The notes below the pieces were generated by a model, which saw only the letters and a program-made list of their open reading frames with translations, was not told the origin of the DNA and ran no database searches. DNA of 41,604 nt from Paraburkholderia fynbosensis. GTDB taxonomy: Bacteria > Pseudomonadota > Gammaproteobacteria > Burkholderiales > Burkholderiaceae. This document shows positions 33,841 through 40,860 of this stretch, piece after piece. Position numbers and translations under genes: made by a program. Position 1 is the first letter of the stretch. Each line of letters opens with the position of its first letter. The DNA lies in assembly GCF_902859935.1 (NCBI RefSeq), contig NZ_CADIKI010000037.1, positions 1 through 41,604 of the forward strand. The letters are read 5' to 3'.

Positions 33841-34491
33841 GTGCATAAATGTTCGTCCGAGAGCCGCATCGGTCGGCCGAAAGATGCCGCCAAGCACACG
33901 TCCATCGTGGAAGCGGCAACGAGGCGGTTCTCCGGGCAGCGCTACGACACTGTGACCATGGAGGCCGTCGCCGCAGAGGCGGGGGTGTCAAAGATGACGG
34001 TCTACAGCCATTTCTCAGACAAGGAAGCATTATTCGAGGCCGTCGTGAGTGACGTTTCGGACCGGATGCTCCGGGTACTGCCGCCCGCGAGTTCCGAAAA
34101 TTTACCTTTACGGGAACGGCTGTCTGCAATCGGCGCCGCATTCCTGAAGATCATCGTCAATGTCCATGTTGCTGGCATGGCGCACGCGCTGCCGACCGGA
34201 AGCGAAGACCTACCGCTAAGGACACGCCTTTACGATGCAGGGCCCGGGCGGACTGTGGCGGTACTAGCCGGTATCATCAGCGAGGCCGCGGCGCGCAATG
34301 AACTGATCGTCGACTCGCCGGAGCTGGCGGCCCACGACCTGGTGAGCCTGTGGGCAGGTGATCTGCACGCGCGCATCCTGTTCGGAGTTGTGAAGCGGGC
34401 AACCGATAGGGAAATCAAGGAGCGGACACGCCGCGGCACGGACGTATTTTTACGAGCTTTCGGGACAAGGGGAAAACGCGTGTCGTCATGA
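33841..34491 (+). CDS. TetR/AcrR-family regulator of the RND operon (copy 2)
   Basis: A 216-residue TetR-type regulator closely similar to the one at 24807-25460. The HTH reads RYDTVTMEAVAAEAGVSKMT then VYSHFSDKEALFEAVV, and the ligand domain GMAHALPTGSEDLPLRTRLY then LWAGDLHARILFGVVKRATD. The GTG at 33841 has AGAGGAAA upstream, conserved in both copies. It is transcribed away from the efflux operon with a 76-base shared region, the classic position for a local repressor of an efflux pump. HTH residues are nearly identical in both copies; most changes fall in the ligand-binding half. Confidence 0.93.
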   Translation: MHKCSSESRIGRPKDAAKHTSIVEAATRRFSGQRYDTVTMEAVAAEAGVSKMTVYSHFSDKEALFEAVVSDVSDRMLRVLPPASSENLPLRERLSAIGAAFLKIIVNVHVAGMAHALPTGSEDLPLRTRLYDAGPGRTVAVLAGIISEAAARNELIVDSPELAAHDLVSLWAGDLHARILFGVVKRATDREIKERTRRGTDVFLRAFGTRGKRVSS

Positions 34492-34636
34492 TGTCTCGCT
34501 CGACGGGTCCATGACGCGCGCGCTCGGCGGCAAATCCGCGGCGCTGGCGGCGTGGCTTGCGCCGGAGAAGCTTGCGGTTAGCGGCATGGGTATCGCTTTC
34601 TAAAGGGTGTCCGGCACTTTTGTTAAGGCTCGCCAA

Positions 34637-34786
34637 ATGAACAAGCTTAAGTACGCCGAATACGACGAAGTGCAAGCGCGCCAGGATTTTGGGCAGTTCG
34701 TAAAAGAAGACATGGTGCGCAGCAGCCAGCGGCAGCTACGACTGGAGCAGGATATCCTGTGCGGAGAGCGCGAGCATGCCGATTAA
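34637..34786 (+). CDS. Small hypothetical protein, 49 residues
   Basis: MNKLKYAEYDEVQARQDFGQ opens a 49-residue, highly charged frame ending at TAA 34784-34786. It overlaps the next ATG (34776) by 11 bases, a pattern of coupled genes. The family is not recognised. It may be an accessory gene of a lost mobile element, given the surroundings. Confidence 0.35.
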   Translation: MNKLKYAEYDEVQARQDFGQFVKEDMVRSSQRQLRLEQDILCGEREHAD

Positions 34787-35126
34787 ACACAAATTTGCGG
34801 CGCACTTCAGTTGCGTCGATCACCGGTTGGTGCGCGAGCACTACATCGAGCGCTGCGGTGCGGGCGAGCAGACAGTTTCGCGTGACGCTGGGACACCGAC
34901 CAGTACTCGGGGCCGGCGCGCCACGCCCATACGCGCGTCGCGCTCAACGCCTACCCCGATTGGCCTGCCTCAGCTACAAGAACCAATTGATCGCTCGCCA
35001 TGCGCGCAGGCTACAAGCGTCATCAGGTTATCGAGAGTCGCAAACATCTTAAAGCCCTGCTCACAGCGCCACCATGCGCCTGAACAGCGCCTAATGCAGA
35101 GCTCGAGCCCGCGTGCCCAAGCCTAA
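34776..35126 (+). pseudogene. Unrecognised ORF, probably decayed after 35 residues
   Basis: The ATG at 34776 has GGAGAG upstream and begins MPIKHKFAAHFSCVDHRLVR followed by EHYIERCGAGEQ, which looks like real helical protein. After this the translation becomes low-complexity (TPTSTRGRRATPIRASR), suggesting a frameshift near 34880. The remaining stretch to 35242 holds nothing recognised. Confidence 0.35.
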
Positions 35127-35242
35127 TCTGCGACGCGAACACTTAATGTGACAACGCCACTTTGCTGTGTATCCCTGTCACCGCCTACGACGGTCAGAAG
35201 GAGCCGCTAACGCCAAGCGGTGGCGTTCCAACGTCCCTGGAC

Positions 35243-35899
35243 TCAGTCGGGCACGCCCGCCAGATGATCGGCCAAAGGTATTTCGTGCGGCGATGCCCAC
35301 AATCCACATGAAAAGAATCCGGTAAGCACTGTTTGCATCATCTTGTCACTCATCAAATGCGGATCGCCCATTCTAAATAACTGCACACCATCGCACAGGC
35401 TCATCAAGCCAAGCGCGAGAGCGTCGGTCTGGCGCCTGATCGAACGGCCATCGCACTCCGAAATCCTACGGATGTACGCGCTAATCTGTTCGAGCTTTTC
35501 CTGCCGGATGGCATTCATGCGCTGCTGAAACCCGGTGTCTCGGAGCGCCAGTAGTTTGGCCTCGACCCAAAGCGGAAAGCAATCGTTCTCAAGAAAATAA
35601 CTGCTGTAGTGCGCGACGGCGCGCTCCTTCATTTCCTCGGGCGTGCCACGCTCGTTCGTGATGCGCTCAAGTTTCGCTAGCGCCCTTTCGCCATCGCGGC
35701 GCAGTATCTCGATCAGCAGTTCCAGTTTGCCGCCGAAATTTGAATAGAACGCGCCGCGCGTATAGCCAGCCGCTTTAGCGATTTCCTCCACGCTTGTTGC
35801 GGCCAATCCCTTTTCAATGAAGATCCTCCGCGCAGCCTCGAACAGGAACTCTCGAGTCTGTTCTCTGCGCTGGGAGTGTGTCAGGCGTTCGCGCTTCAT
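35243..35899 (-). CDS. TetR/AcrR-family regulator (third in window)
   Basis: A 218-residue TetR-type regulator unrelated in detail to the duplicated pair. The HTH reads AARRIFIEKGLAATSVEEIA then KAAGYTRGAFYSNFGGKLEL. The C-terminal domain contains HYSSYFLENDCFPLWVEAKL and ALALGLMSLCDGVQLFRMGD, common in AcrR-like regulators of efflux or degradation genes. The ATG at 35899 starts MKRERLTHSQRREQTREFLF. No strong ribosome-binding site is visible. Its first codons and upstream region recur at 24590-24660. No target gene lies beside it, since both flanks are broken or mobile sequence, so it may be an orphan regulator. Confidence 0.9.
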   Translation of the reverse strand: MKRERLTHSQRREQTREFLFEAARRIFIEKGLAATSVEEIAKAAGYTRGAFYSNFGGKLELLIEILRRDGERALAKLERITNERGTPEEMKERAVAHYSSYFLENDCFPLWVEAKLLALRDTGFQQRMNAIRQEKLEQISAYIRRISECDGRSIRRQTDALALGLMSLCDGVQLFRMGDPHLMSDKMMQTVLTGFFSCGLWASPHEIPLADHLAGVPD

Positions 35900-36133
35900 G
35901 GCATAGCGTACCGATCAGGCGTCATCTGCGTTGCCGTCAATCGGCGCGGGTGTCAGAGAACGGGTTTCGAAATGATTCGGTCAATGCCGAACATCTGACC
36001 CACAGTCCGGTCCAAGTGACATTGGACTCAGAGTGATCGCTACGCGAAGTAGCAGCTATGTTCCCAGTTCGTGGAATTGAGCGGCGGCGTGCGAGATTCG
36101 AGCGCGACAGCTCTGGGACTTCACAGACCGGCT

Positions 36134-36529
36134 TCATTGGTCACCTCCCCCGGCGGCAATGGTGGTCGCGCAATTTTTTGCCCGACCATACTCCACTGCT
36201 TCGCGGAGGATTTCCACTTCCATTGTCTTTTTGCCCAGCAGTCGCTGCAGTTCACGAATCTGCTTCATGGCTTTGGCGAAGTCCGATGCCGACACCACCT
36301 GCTCACCTGCACTTACTGCGTACAGGCTGTCGTCCCGATAGCGCTTGCGCCACGCGAACACCTGGTTCGCATTCACCTGATGACGACGGGCTACGCCAGA
36401 AACGGTGGCTCCGGGTTCGAAGGTTTCACGCACAATCGCCAGTTTCTCTTCAACCGAGCGGCGTCGACGCCGCTCCGGCTGGGTCAGAACCTCAACGGGT
36501 TCCATCTTGTTAGTTGTAGGCTTAAACAT
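36134..36529 (-). CDS. IS3-family (IS2-group) transposase OrfA
   Basis: A 131-residue OrfA with the helix-turn-helix RRRRRSVEEKLAIVRETFEP then GATVSGVARRHQVNANQVFA and WRKRYRDDSLYAV. The leucine-zipper-like segment is KAMKQIRELQRLLGKKTMEV. These are hallmarks of IS2-type OrfA. The matching OrfB with the DDE core is not found downstream, where unrelated sequence begins. An outer sequence near 36566-36595 (CAGTGTCCGGTTTTCGCGGG) may be the element's terminal repeat, lying directly against an IS6 fragment. OrfA alone cannot transpose. Confidence 0.8.
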   Translation of the reverse strand: MFKPTTNKMEPVEVLTQPERRRRRSVEEKLAIVRETFEPGATVSGVARRHQVNANQVFAWRKRYRDDSLYAVSAGEQVVSASDFAKAMKQIRELQRLLGKKTMEVEILREAVEYGRAKNCATTIAAGGGDQ

Positions 36530-36596
36530 AGGCGGAAGACTACCTCATAGTAGTAGTGTTACCCAGTGTCCGGTTTTCGCGGGGGCCGGCCCAAGC

Positions 36597-36722
36597 ATAG
36601 CGAAGACTAACGCAGCTTAGCGGAAAGGGGACGCACGACCGAACACTGGTCAGGTACACTTCCAGCGGACAGTGCAACCGTTTGAGCAAATGAGTCACAG
36701 CCGGATCCAGTGTCTTCATTCA
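36597..36722 (-). pseudogene. IS6-family transposase 5' fragment
   Basis: The minus strand reads MKTLDPAVTHLLKRLHCPLE then VYLTSVRSCVPFPLS, a degenerate form of the IS6 N-terminus (LKRLHYPLDVILLCVRWYVA). It is cut at about 36597 by the end of the IS2-group element. Confidence 0.6.
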
Positions 36723-36774
36723 TTTTCCAAGCGTTCTAAGCGATCCAACGTACGAGGACGCCGTGTTGCGACAA

Positions 36775-37062
36775 GACCCGTAGGTTTCATCCATCCTCCA
36801 GCTCTTGCCAACCGGCCGTTTGTGCTTGCGAAAGGCTTTCTCGAACAACGGTACGGGCTTGATCACCCAGCGATGCAAGCTCTAATGCTCGACCTGAAAG
36901 CGCGCTCGGCCGTCATCTCCTAAAGATCACGCAGGCTAAGCGAACAGGCCACATACCACCGCACGCATAGCAGGATCACGTCCACCGGGTAATGCAGTCG
37001 CTTCAGCACCTTCGTGATTCCCTGCGGCAACGTCTTACGCGGCGTCTTGCCCGTCATAGCCA
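36775..37062 (-). pseudogene. IS6-family transposase 5' fragment with internal stops
   Basis: From ATG 37062 the minus strand reads MAMTGKTPRKTLPQGITKVL, KRLHYPVDVILLCVRWYVAC and SLSLRDL, then a stop, then AERAFQVEH, another stop, and LFEKAFRKHKRPVGKSWRMD followed by ETY. It contains the first catalytic Asp but ends at about 36775, so the rest of the DDE core is absent. Confidence 0.72.
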
Positions 37063-37598
37063 TTCTGGTCGTCTATTTGGGTCGATCAATTTACCTGATG
37101 GCCTTAGCGCGACAGAGCCCCGCCCAACTCTATGACTGGCGGCACGACGAGACCAGCCTCGACGCGGTGGAGCGGATTCGCTTGTAGCAAATACGGATCG
37201 CGCCTCTCGCGGGTGTCGTCGCGAGATCACGACAATTCCCATCGCGCGACGCAGACGTGCCGCGCCAGTATCGCGTCAGGCATAAAACCACCAGGCCGGG
37301 CACCACCGGGGCAAGCCAGTAGACAATCCTTGACGCCGCGTGCCTGATGGGCGGGCGTCGCCATGATTCGGAAAAGGTGGATGTTTTCCGTCACCGAGTC
37401 GAGGCGTTCGCGATTGCTTCAGCAAACAGCAGTGCGGAACTGGTGCGCAGCAAAGCGGCGAGCACAGTCGTAGAAAAGTATTGGTTCATGGTGATAGCTC
37501 CGGCTACGCGACCCATCGCGTAAGTTGCTACAGTAGAGCGAATTTTCGTATGATGGATGACAGCCGCAGGACAATCGCATGAAGAATTGTTCACGCAC
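37063..37598. other. No intact gene
   Basis: About 535 bases of short frames. A 32-codon frame (37391-37489, minus, MNQYFSTTVLAALLRTSSAL) has GGAG eight bases upstream and looks like the beginning of a signal peptide, but it does not continue into a recognisable protein. Confidence 0.4.
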
Positions 37599-37625
37599 TG
37601 AACCGCCCCGGATTTGGTGGAGGCT
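37599..37625. repeat. IS3 element terminal inverted repeat, left
   Basis: Pairs with 38887-38913 with a single mismatch. Confidence 0.9.
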
Positions 37626-37632
37626 GGTTGGT

Positions 37633-38540
37633 TTAAGTTAACGCCGGTTCGGCGACCGATGTTTTAAGTTGCCGATAGTAGTTTGCCTCAGCTTCAGCAG
37701 GCGAGATGTAGCCGAGGGGTTCCATCAATCGATGATGATTGAACCAGGCCACCCATTCCAGCGTTGCCAACTCGACGGATTCCCGTGTTTTCCAGGTGCG
37801 GCGATGAATCAGTTCGGCCTTGTACAAACCGTTGATGGTCTCGGCCAGTGCGTTGTCGTAACTGTCGCCACGGCTACCAACCGAGGGCTCGATGCCCGCT
37901 TCGGCCAATCGCTCGCTATCGTGAATGCTAATGCCTTGCGAGCCTCTGTCGGAGTGATGTATCAACGTTCCATTGCCGCCTGGGCGCCGCGCATGAAGTG
38001 CCTGTTCAAGTGCATGCAGAACGAAATCTGTGTCATCGACGAACTGACGCGCCAACCGACTATCCGTCGGGCGAACACGTCGATCACGAAGGCCACGTAG
38101 AGCCAGCCCTGCCACGTCGAGACATAGGTGAAATCAGAAACCCAAAGCTCGCTTGGCCGGTCTGCCCTGAACTGCCGGTCGACCCGATCCAGCGGGCGAG
38201 CGGCCGCCGCATCGGCAACGGTCGTGCGAGCACGTTTGCCTCGCATTGCGCCACGCAAACCCAGTTGCTTCATCAGCCGTTCGACCGTGCAGCGAGCCAC
38301 CGCGATACACTCCCGGTTCATCTGCTTCCAGACTTTATCCGCTCCGTACACACGCATGTTGGCTTGCCTGACACGCTGGATCTTGGGCCGCAGACGTTCA
38401 TCGCGTATAGCACGAGCACAGCGGCGCGACGGATCGCGAAGCTGCGCAGCATGGCGCCGGTGGCCCGACGGGGCAATCCGCACGACCTTGCAGATCGGCT
38501 CGACCCCGAAGGTGTCGCGATGCTGATCGATGAAGGCCTT
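37633..38540 (-). pseudogene. IS3-family transposase OrfB, frameshifted
   Basis: OrfB follows OrfA in another frame, as expected for programmed frameshifting. The first part reads AFIDQHRDTFGVEPICKVVR, NMRVYGADKVWKQMNRECIA and the first catalytic Asp in LWVSDFTYVSTWQGWLYVAF. Near 38040-38060 the frame changes: the original frame runs into a stop at 37962, while TDFVLHALEQALHARRP, LIHHSDRGSQ with the second Asp, and SYDNALAETINGLYKAELIH with the Glu continue to 37633. All three catalytic residues exist, but no single frame joins them. The element therefore cannot make a full transposase unless a second frameshift is tolerated. Confidence 0.85.
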
Positions 38541-38863
38541 CAGGACTTCAGGCGGCGGTCGAGCTCCGCCTGGGCGAAAAACGCACTCGCCAGTTTCAGA
38601 ATCTCGTTGGCGCGGCGCAGTTCCTTGAGCTCGCGCTCCAGTGCTTTAAGACGTTCGCGTTCCGACGTGCTCACGCCCTCGCGCTCGCCGCTATCGACTT
38701 CATCCCGTTTGACCCACCCCAACAATGTCCGGCTCGTGCAGCCGATCTTGGGGGCGATGGATTCGATCGCTGCCCACTGTGACGGATACCCGCCCCGTTG
38801 CTCCTGAACCATGCGCACTGCACGTTCCCGGACTTCAGCAGAAAATTTGTTCGACTTGTTCAT
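38540..38863 (-). CDS. IS3-family transposase OrfA
   Basis: A 107-residue OrfA: MNKSNKFSAEVRERAVRMVQ opens the helix-turn-helix (AAIESIAPKIGCTSRTLLGW), followed by a leucine-rich coiled coil (ERERLKALERELKELRRANE then ILKLASAFFAQAELDRR). It binds the element's ends and provides the N-terminal part of the OrfAB transposase. The ATG at 38863 lies just inside the right terminal repeat. OrfA is intact while the partner OrfB is frameshifted. Confidence 0.9.
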   Translation of the reverse strand: MNKSNKFSAEVRERAVRMVQEQRGGYPSQWAAIESIAPKIGCTSRTLLGWVKRDEVDSGEREGVSTSERERLKALERELKELRRANEILKLASAFFAQAELDRRLKS

Positions 38864-38886
38864 GGCTCCATTTTCTCAAGAGTTGG

Positions 38887-38913
38887 AGCCTCCACAAAAT
38901 CCGGGGCGGTTCA
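38887..38913. repeat. IS3 element terminal inverted repeat, right
   Basis: Pairs with 37599-37625 with a single mismatch; it lies 24 bases upstream of the orfA start. Confidence 0.9.
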
Positions 38914-39269
38914 GCTTGCGCCCTGTCAGCGGCTTGATTAGGTCCAGCCTCCGCACGCCGGTACAAGTGGAGAGGCGCATCACCGAAGCCTGTGCATTGC
39001 AAGTAGTACGTCAGATAGACGACCCTGACCAGTTCATGTAACTGGTGGGCGTTCCCTCTTCCGCTGCGGCAGACCGCAAGAGCAGGATGATTGACGAGCG
39101 AGATATCGGAGACCGCCTGTCTCGTCATTGGGCGCAGCATCGCCTTGCTCAGGTTACGCCGACCAAAAGAAGCGCGACCCGAAAGCCGGCGTCTATTGTG
39201 GGACATCGAGAGTCTATGAAAGAGAGAGTTGCAAGATAGCCCGAGAGGCTTGTTAGCGGAAATACTCAT
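38914..39269 (-). pseudogene. Unrecognised conserved-looking gene cut by the IS3 element
   Basis: The minus strand from about 39269 reads MTRQAVSDISLVNHPALAVC, RSGRGNAHQLHELVRVVYLT then YYLQCTGFGDAPLHLYRRAE and AGPNQAADRAQAEP. This looks like a real small helical protein rather than chance sequence. It runs into the terminal repeat of the IS3 element at 38913, so its C-terminus is lost. I cannot name the family. Confidence 0.5.
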
Positions 39270-39637
39270 TGCCGGGTTGTCTTGATTCTATACCGATATC
39301 GTTTTGGGCGTGCGCGCGAGCCGGCTTTCCCGGTTTCGTCGTCGCTGGCTTTTCAGCTGTGGTAACCCTTGAAATGATCGGCGTCGTAGTCGGCGACCGC
39401 AGCTACATGACTGGATCGCACTGACGCATAAATTAGTGATCCTTATGTTAAGCGCTCTCGCCTGCGATCCCTTCAACAAGTCGACAATACTACGAAGAGT
39501 GCGACTACCCCCATAAGGATTCCCTTACCGGAAATTCAGCATGGAATCCCCCTTATTTTCTTGATCTCCTGACAGCAACACGAAAACTGGTCGCATACGA
39601 TGAATGCACGTCGATCGTCCTTTATCTGAGTGTTGCC
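39270..39637. other. No recognisable gene
   Basis: About 370 bases upstream of the next plus-strand gene. The minus strand near 39310-39350 reads TAEKPATTKPGKPARAH, a Lys/Pro/Ala-rich stretch that could be the tail of a lost gene. Nothing else is seen. Confidence 0.4.
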
Positions 39638-39979
39638 ATGGTTCCCCATCTGTCTGAGAGAGAAGATTCGATCGAGCATATCAACGCAATGTGCTTACAC
39701 CTCTTCCATCTGTGGTGCGAAACGAGAAGCGTCGTGCCGCTGACGTATCTATTGAGAGCTTGGCCGCTGATGAACAGCGATCCCGAGACTCTCCGGCGTC
39801 TTGGAACCGCACTACGCGACCTCAGACGGCAACATCTGCACGATTTCAACGATGGCTCGTTTCAGGAAGTCTGCCGAGCTATCGGATTGTGTCGAGGAAC
39901 TGCTTGCTCCGTCGTCCCCGTCAACGTGGGTGATGAGCGGCTGGTAGCGCGAACGGAGATACCCGGGCCCGCGCAATGA
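39638..39979 (+). CDS. Small helical hypothetical protein, possibly frameshifted at its end
   Basis: A 113-residue frame: MVPHLSEREDSIEHINAMCL, HLFHLWCETRSVVPLTYLLR, then AWPLMNSDPETLRRLGTALR and DLRRQHLHDFNDGSFQEV. It is predicted to be helical and soluble, without membrane segments. No family is recognised. After EVC (about 39872) the translation becomes less protein-like. A +1 shift instead gives ELSDCVEELLAPSSPSTWVM and a stop shortly after, which fits the helical pattern better, so a one-base insertion is suspected. The ATG at 39638 has no clear ribosome-binding site. It is 21 bases upstream of the next gene and probably co-transcribed with it. Confidence 0.6.
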   Translation: MVPHLSEREDSIEHINAMCLHLFHLWCETRSVVPLTYLLRAWPLMNSDPETLRRLGTALRDLRRQHLHDFNDGSFQEVCRAIGLCRGTACSVVPVNVGDERLVARTEIPGPAQ

Positions 39980-40000
39980 AATGGGTATGTGGAGGACAGC

Positions 40001-40798
40001 GTGCATTTCAACGAAATCAATGACGAAGAGTGGCTGCTGATCGCGCCCTTCCTGGCGGACACCCCCATTCCTCAACGGCAGCGTTGCCGGCCGCGCGCGC
40101 AGGTTCGCGTCGTGGCCAATGCCGTGCTGTGGGTACTGACGACCGGCGAATCCTGGTCTATGCTCCCGAGCCACTATCCGTCGGCGCCGACGTGCCGGCA
40201 CCGCTTCGAGACGTGGCGTTCGAGCGGCGCCCTTGCGGAGATGTGCCGGCTTCTTTCGAACACCGGACGCAACTTTCGTTGCGGCTCGCAACTGTTGCTG
40301 GAACACCGCCATGTCCCCTCGCGCACCAGTGACCGTCAGACTCGGTCTGAAGATCTACGCCAGGTGATCTGGAAAGACCAGGCATCCTGGCAGACACCGC
40401 GTGACACATGGCAGTCCAGGAAAATCGCGCTGCAATCCCGAAATTCTGCGCATGCCATACCTGAGTGCGTCGAATTCCGCACCCCGGTGACACCCCATCA
40501 AATTCATCGGACTTCCTCGCCGTTGATGGGCCTCGCGTCGAAAGGGCAAACCGGATCCGATCCGCACCGCTATGTCATCTACGTTGCCGCCGATCGGCTC
40601 GCAAACGCCCAGTTCCGCGGATGGGCCGAGATCGTACGGGCCGAACGGCGAGTCGCCCGTTCGGGGCTAATCGGTCCGAGCTTCCAACACTGCGAGACAG
40701 CACAGCAATATGCGCTCGAATGGGCGCGGCGATGGATCGATGAGGAAAGCGGTGAAAACAGCGACGACGCCGACGAAGTGGAAAGCGGCGTCCGGTAG
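40001..40798 (+). CDS. Protein with IS5-type transposase N-terminus and unrelated C-terminal domain
   Basis: A 265-residue protein. Residues about 5-85 match the N-terminal DUF4096-type domain of IS5-family transposases (INDEEWLLIAPFLADTPIPQ, RPRAQVRVVANAVLWVLTTG, SWSMLPSHYPSAPTCRHRFE then TWRSSGALAEM). The DDE core that should follow is absent. A polar linker leads to a C-terminal domain, RYVIYVAADRLANAQFRGWA, EIVRAERRVARSGLIGPSFQ then HCETAQQYALEWARRWIDEE, unrelated to transposases. The frame is open over its full length, which argues for a working gene. GGAGGA four bases before the GTG at 40001 decides the start over the GTG at 39989. It may be a regulator derived from a transposase (inference), next to the lipoprotein-glycosidase gene. 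Confidence 0.72.
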   Translation: MHFNEINDEEWLLIAPFLADTPIPQRQRCRPRAQVRVVANAVLWVLTTGESWSMLPSHYPSAPTCRHRFETWRSSGALAEMCRLLSNTGRNFRCGSQLLLEHRHVPSRTSDRQTRSEDLRQVIWKDQASWQTPRDTWQSRKIALQSRNSAHAIPECVEFRTPVTPHQIHRTSSPLMGLASKGQTGSDPHRYVIYVAADRLANAQFRGWAEIVRAERRVARSGLIGPSFQHCETAQQYALEWARRWIDEESGENSDDADEVESGVR

Positions 40799-40860
40799 CA
40801 AAAAGTCCGGTCCGGGTGACCAACTCGTTGACCGTGCATTACACTTCAATTTTGGCTCTC

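Larger units (their letters stand above)
33740..34537. repeat. Direct repeat, copy 2 (TetR gene with promoter)
   Basis: Partner of the repeat at about 24706-25505. This copy keeps the complete divergent NodT gene, so it is probably the original arrangement. Confidence 0.85.
37599..38913 (-). mobile_element. IS3-family insertion sequence, 1315 bp
   Basis: The element is bounded by 27-bp inverted repeats at 37599-37625 and 38887-38913, which match at 26 of 27 positions and begin TGAACCGCCCCGGATTT. It carries orfA and a frameshifted orfB on the minus strand. Flanking triplets (CAC left, GCT right) do not match, so no target duplication is seen; recombination after insertion or a hybrid element could explain this. 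Confidence 0.9.

Noticed and set aside
37391..37594. Minus-strand frame MNNSSCDCPAAVIHHTK...
   Set aside because: Only the inner 32-codon part has a ribosome-binding site, and it ends without a recognisable mature protein; noted under the surrounding empty region.
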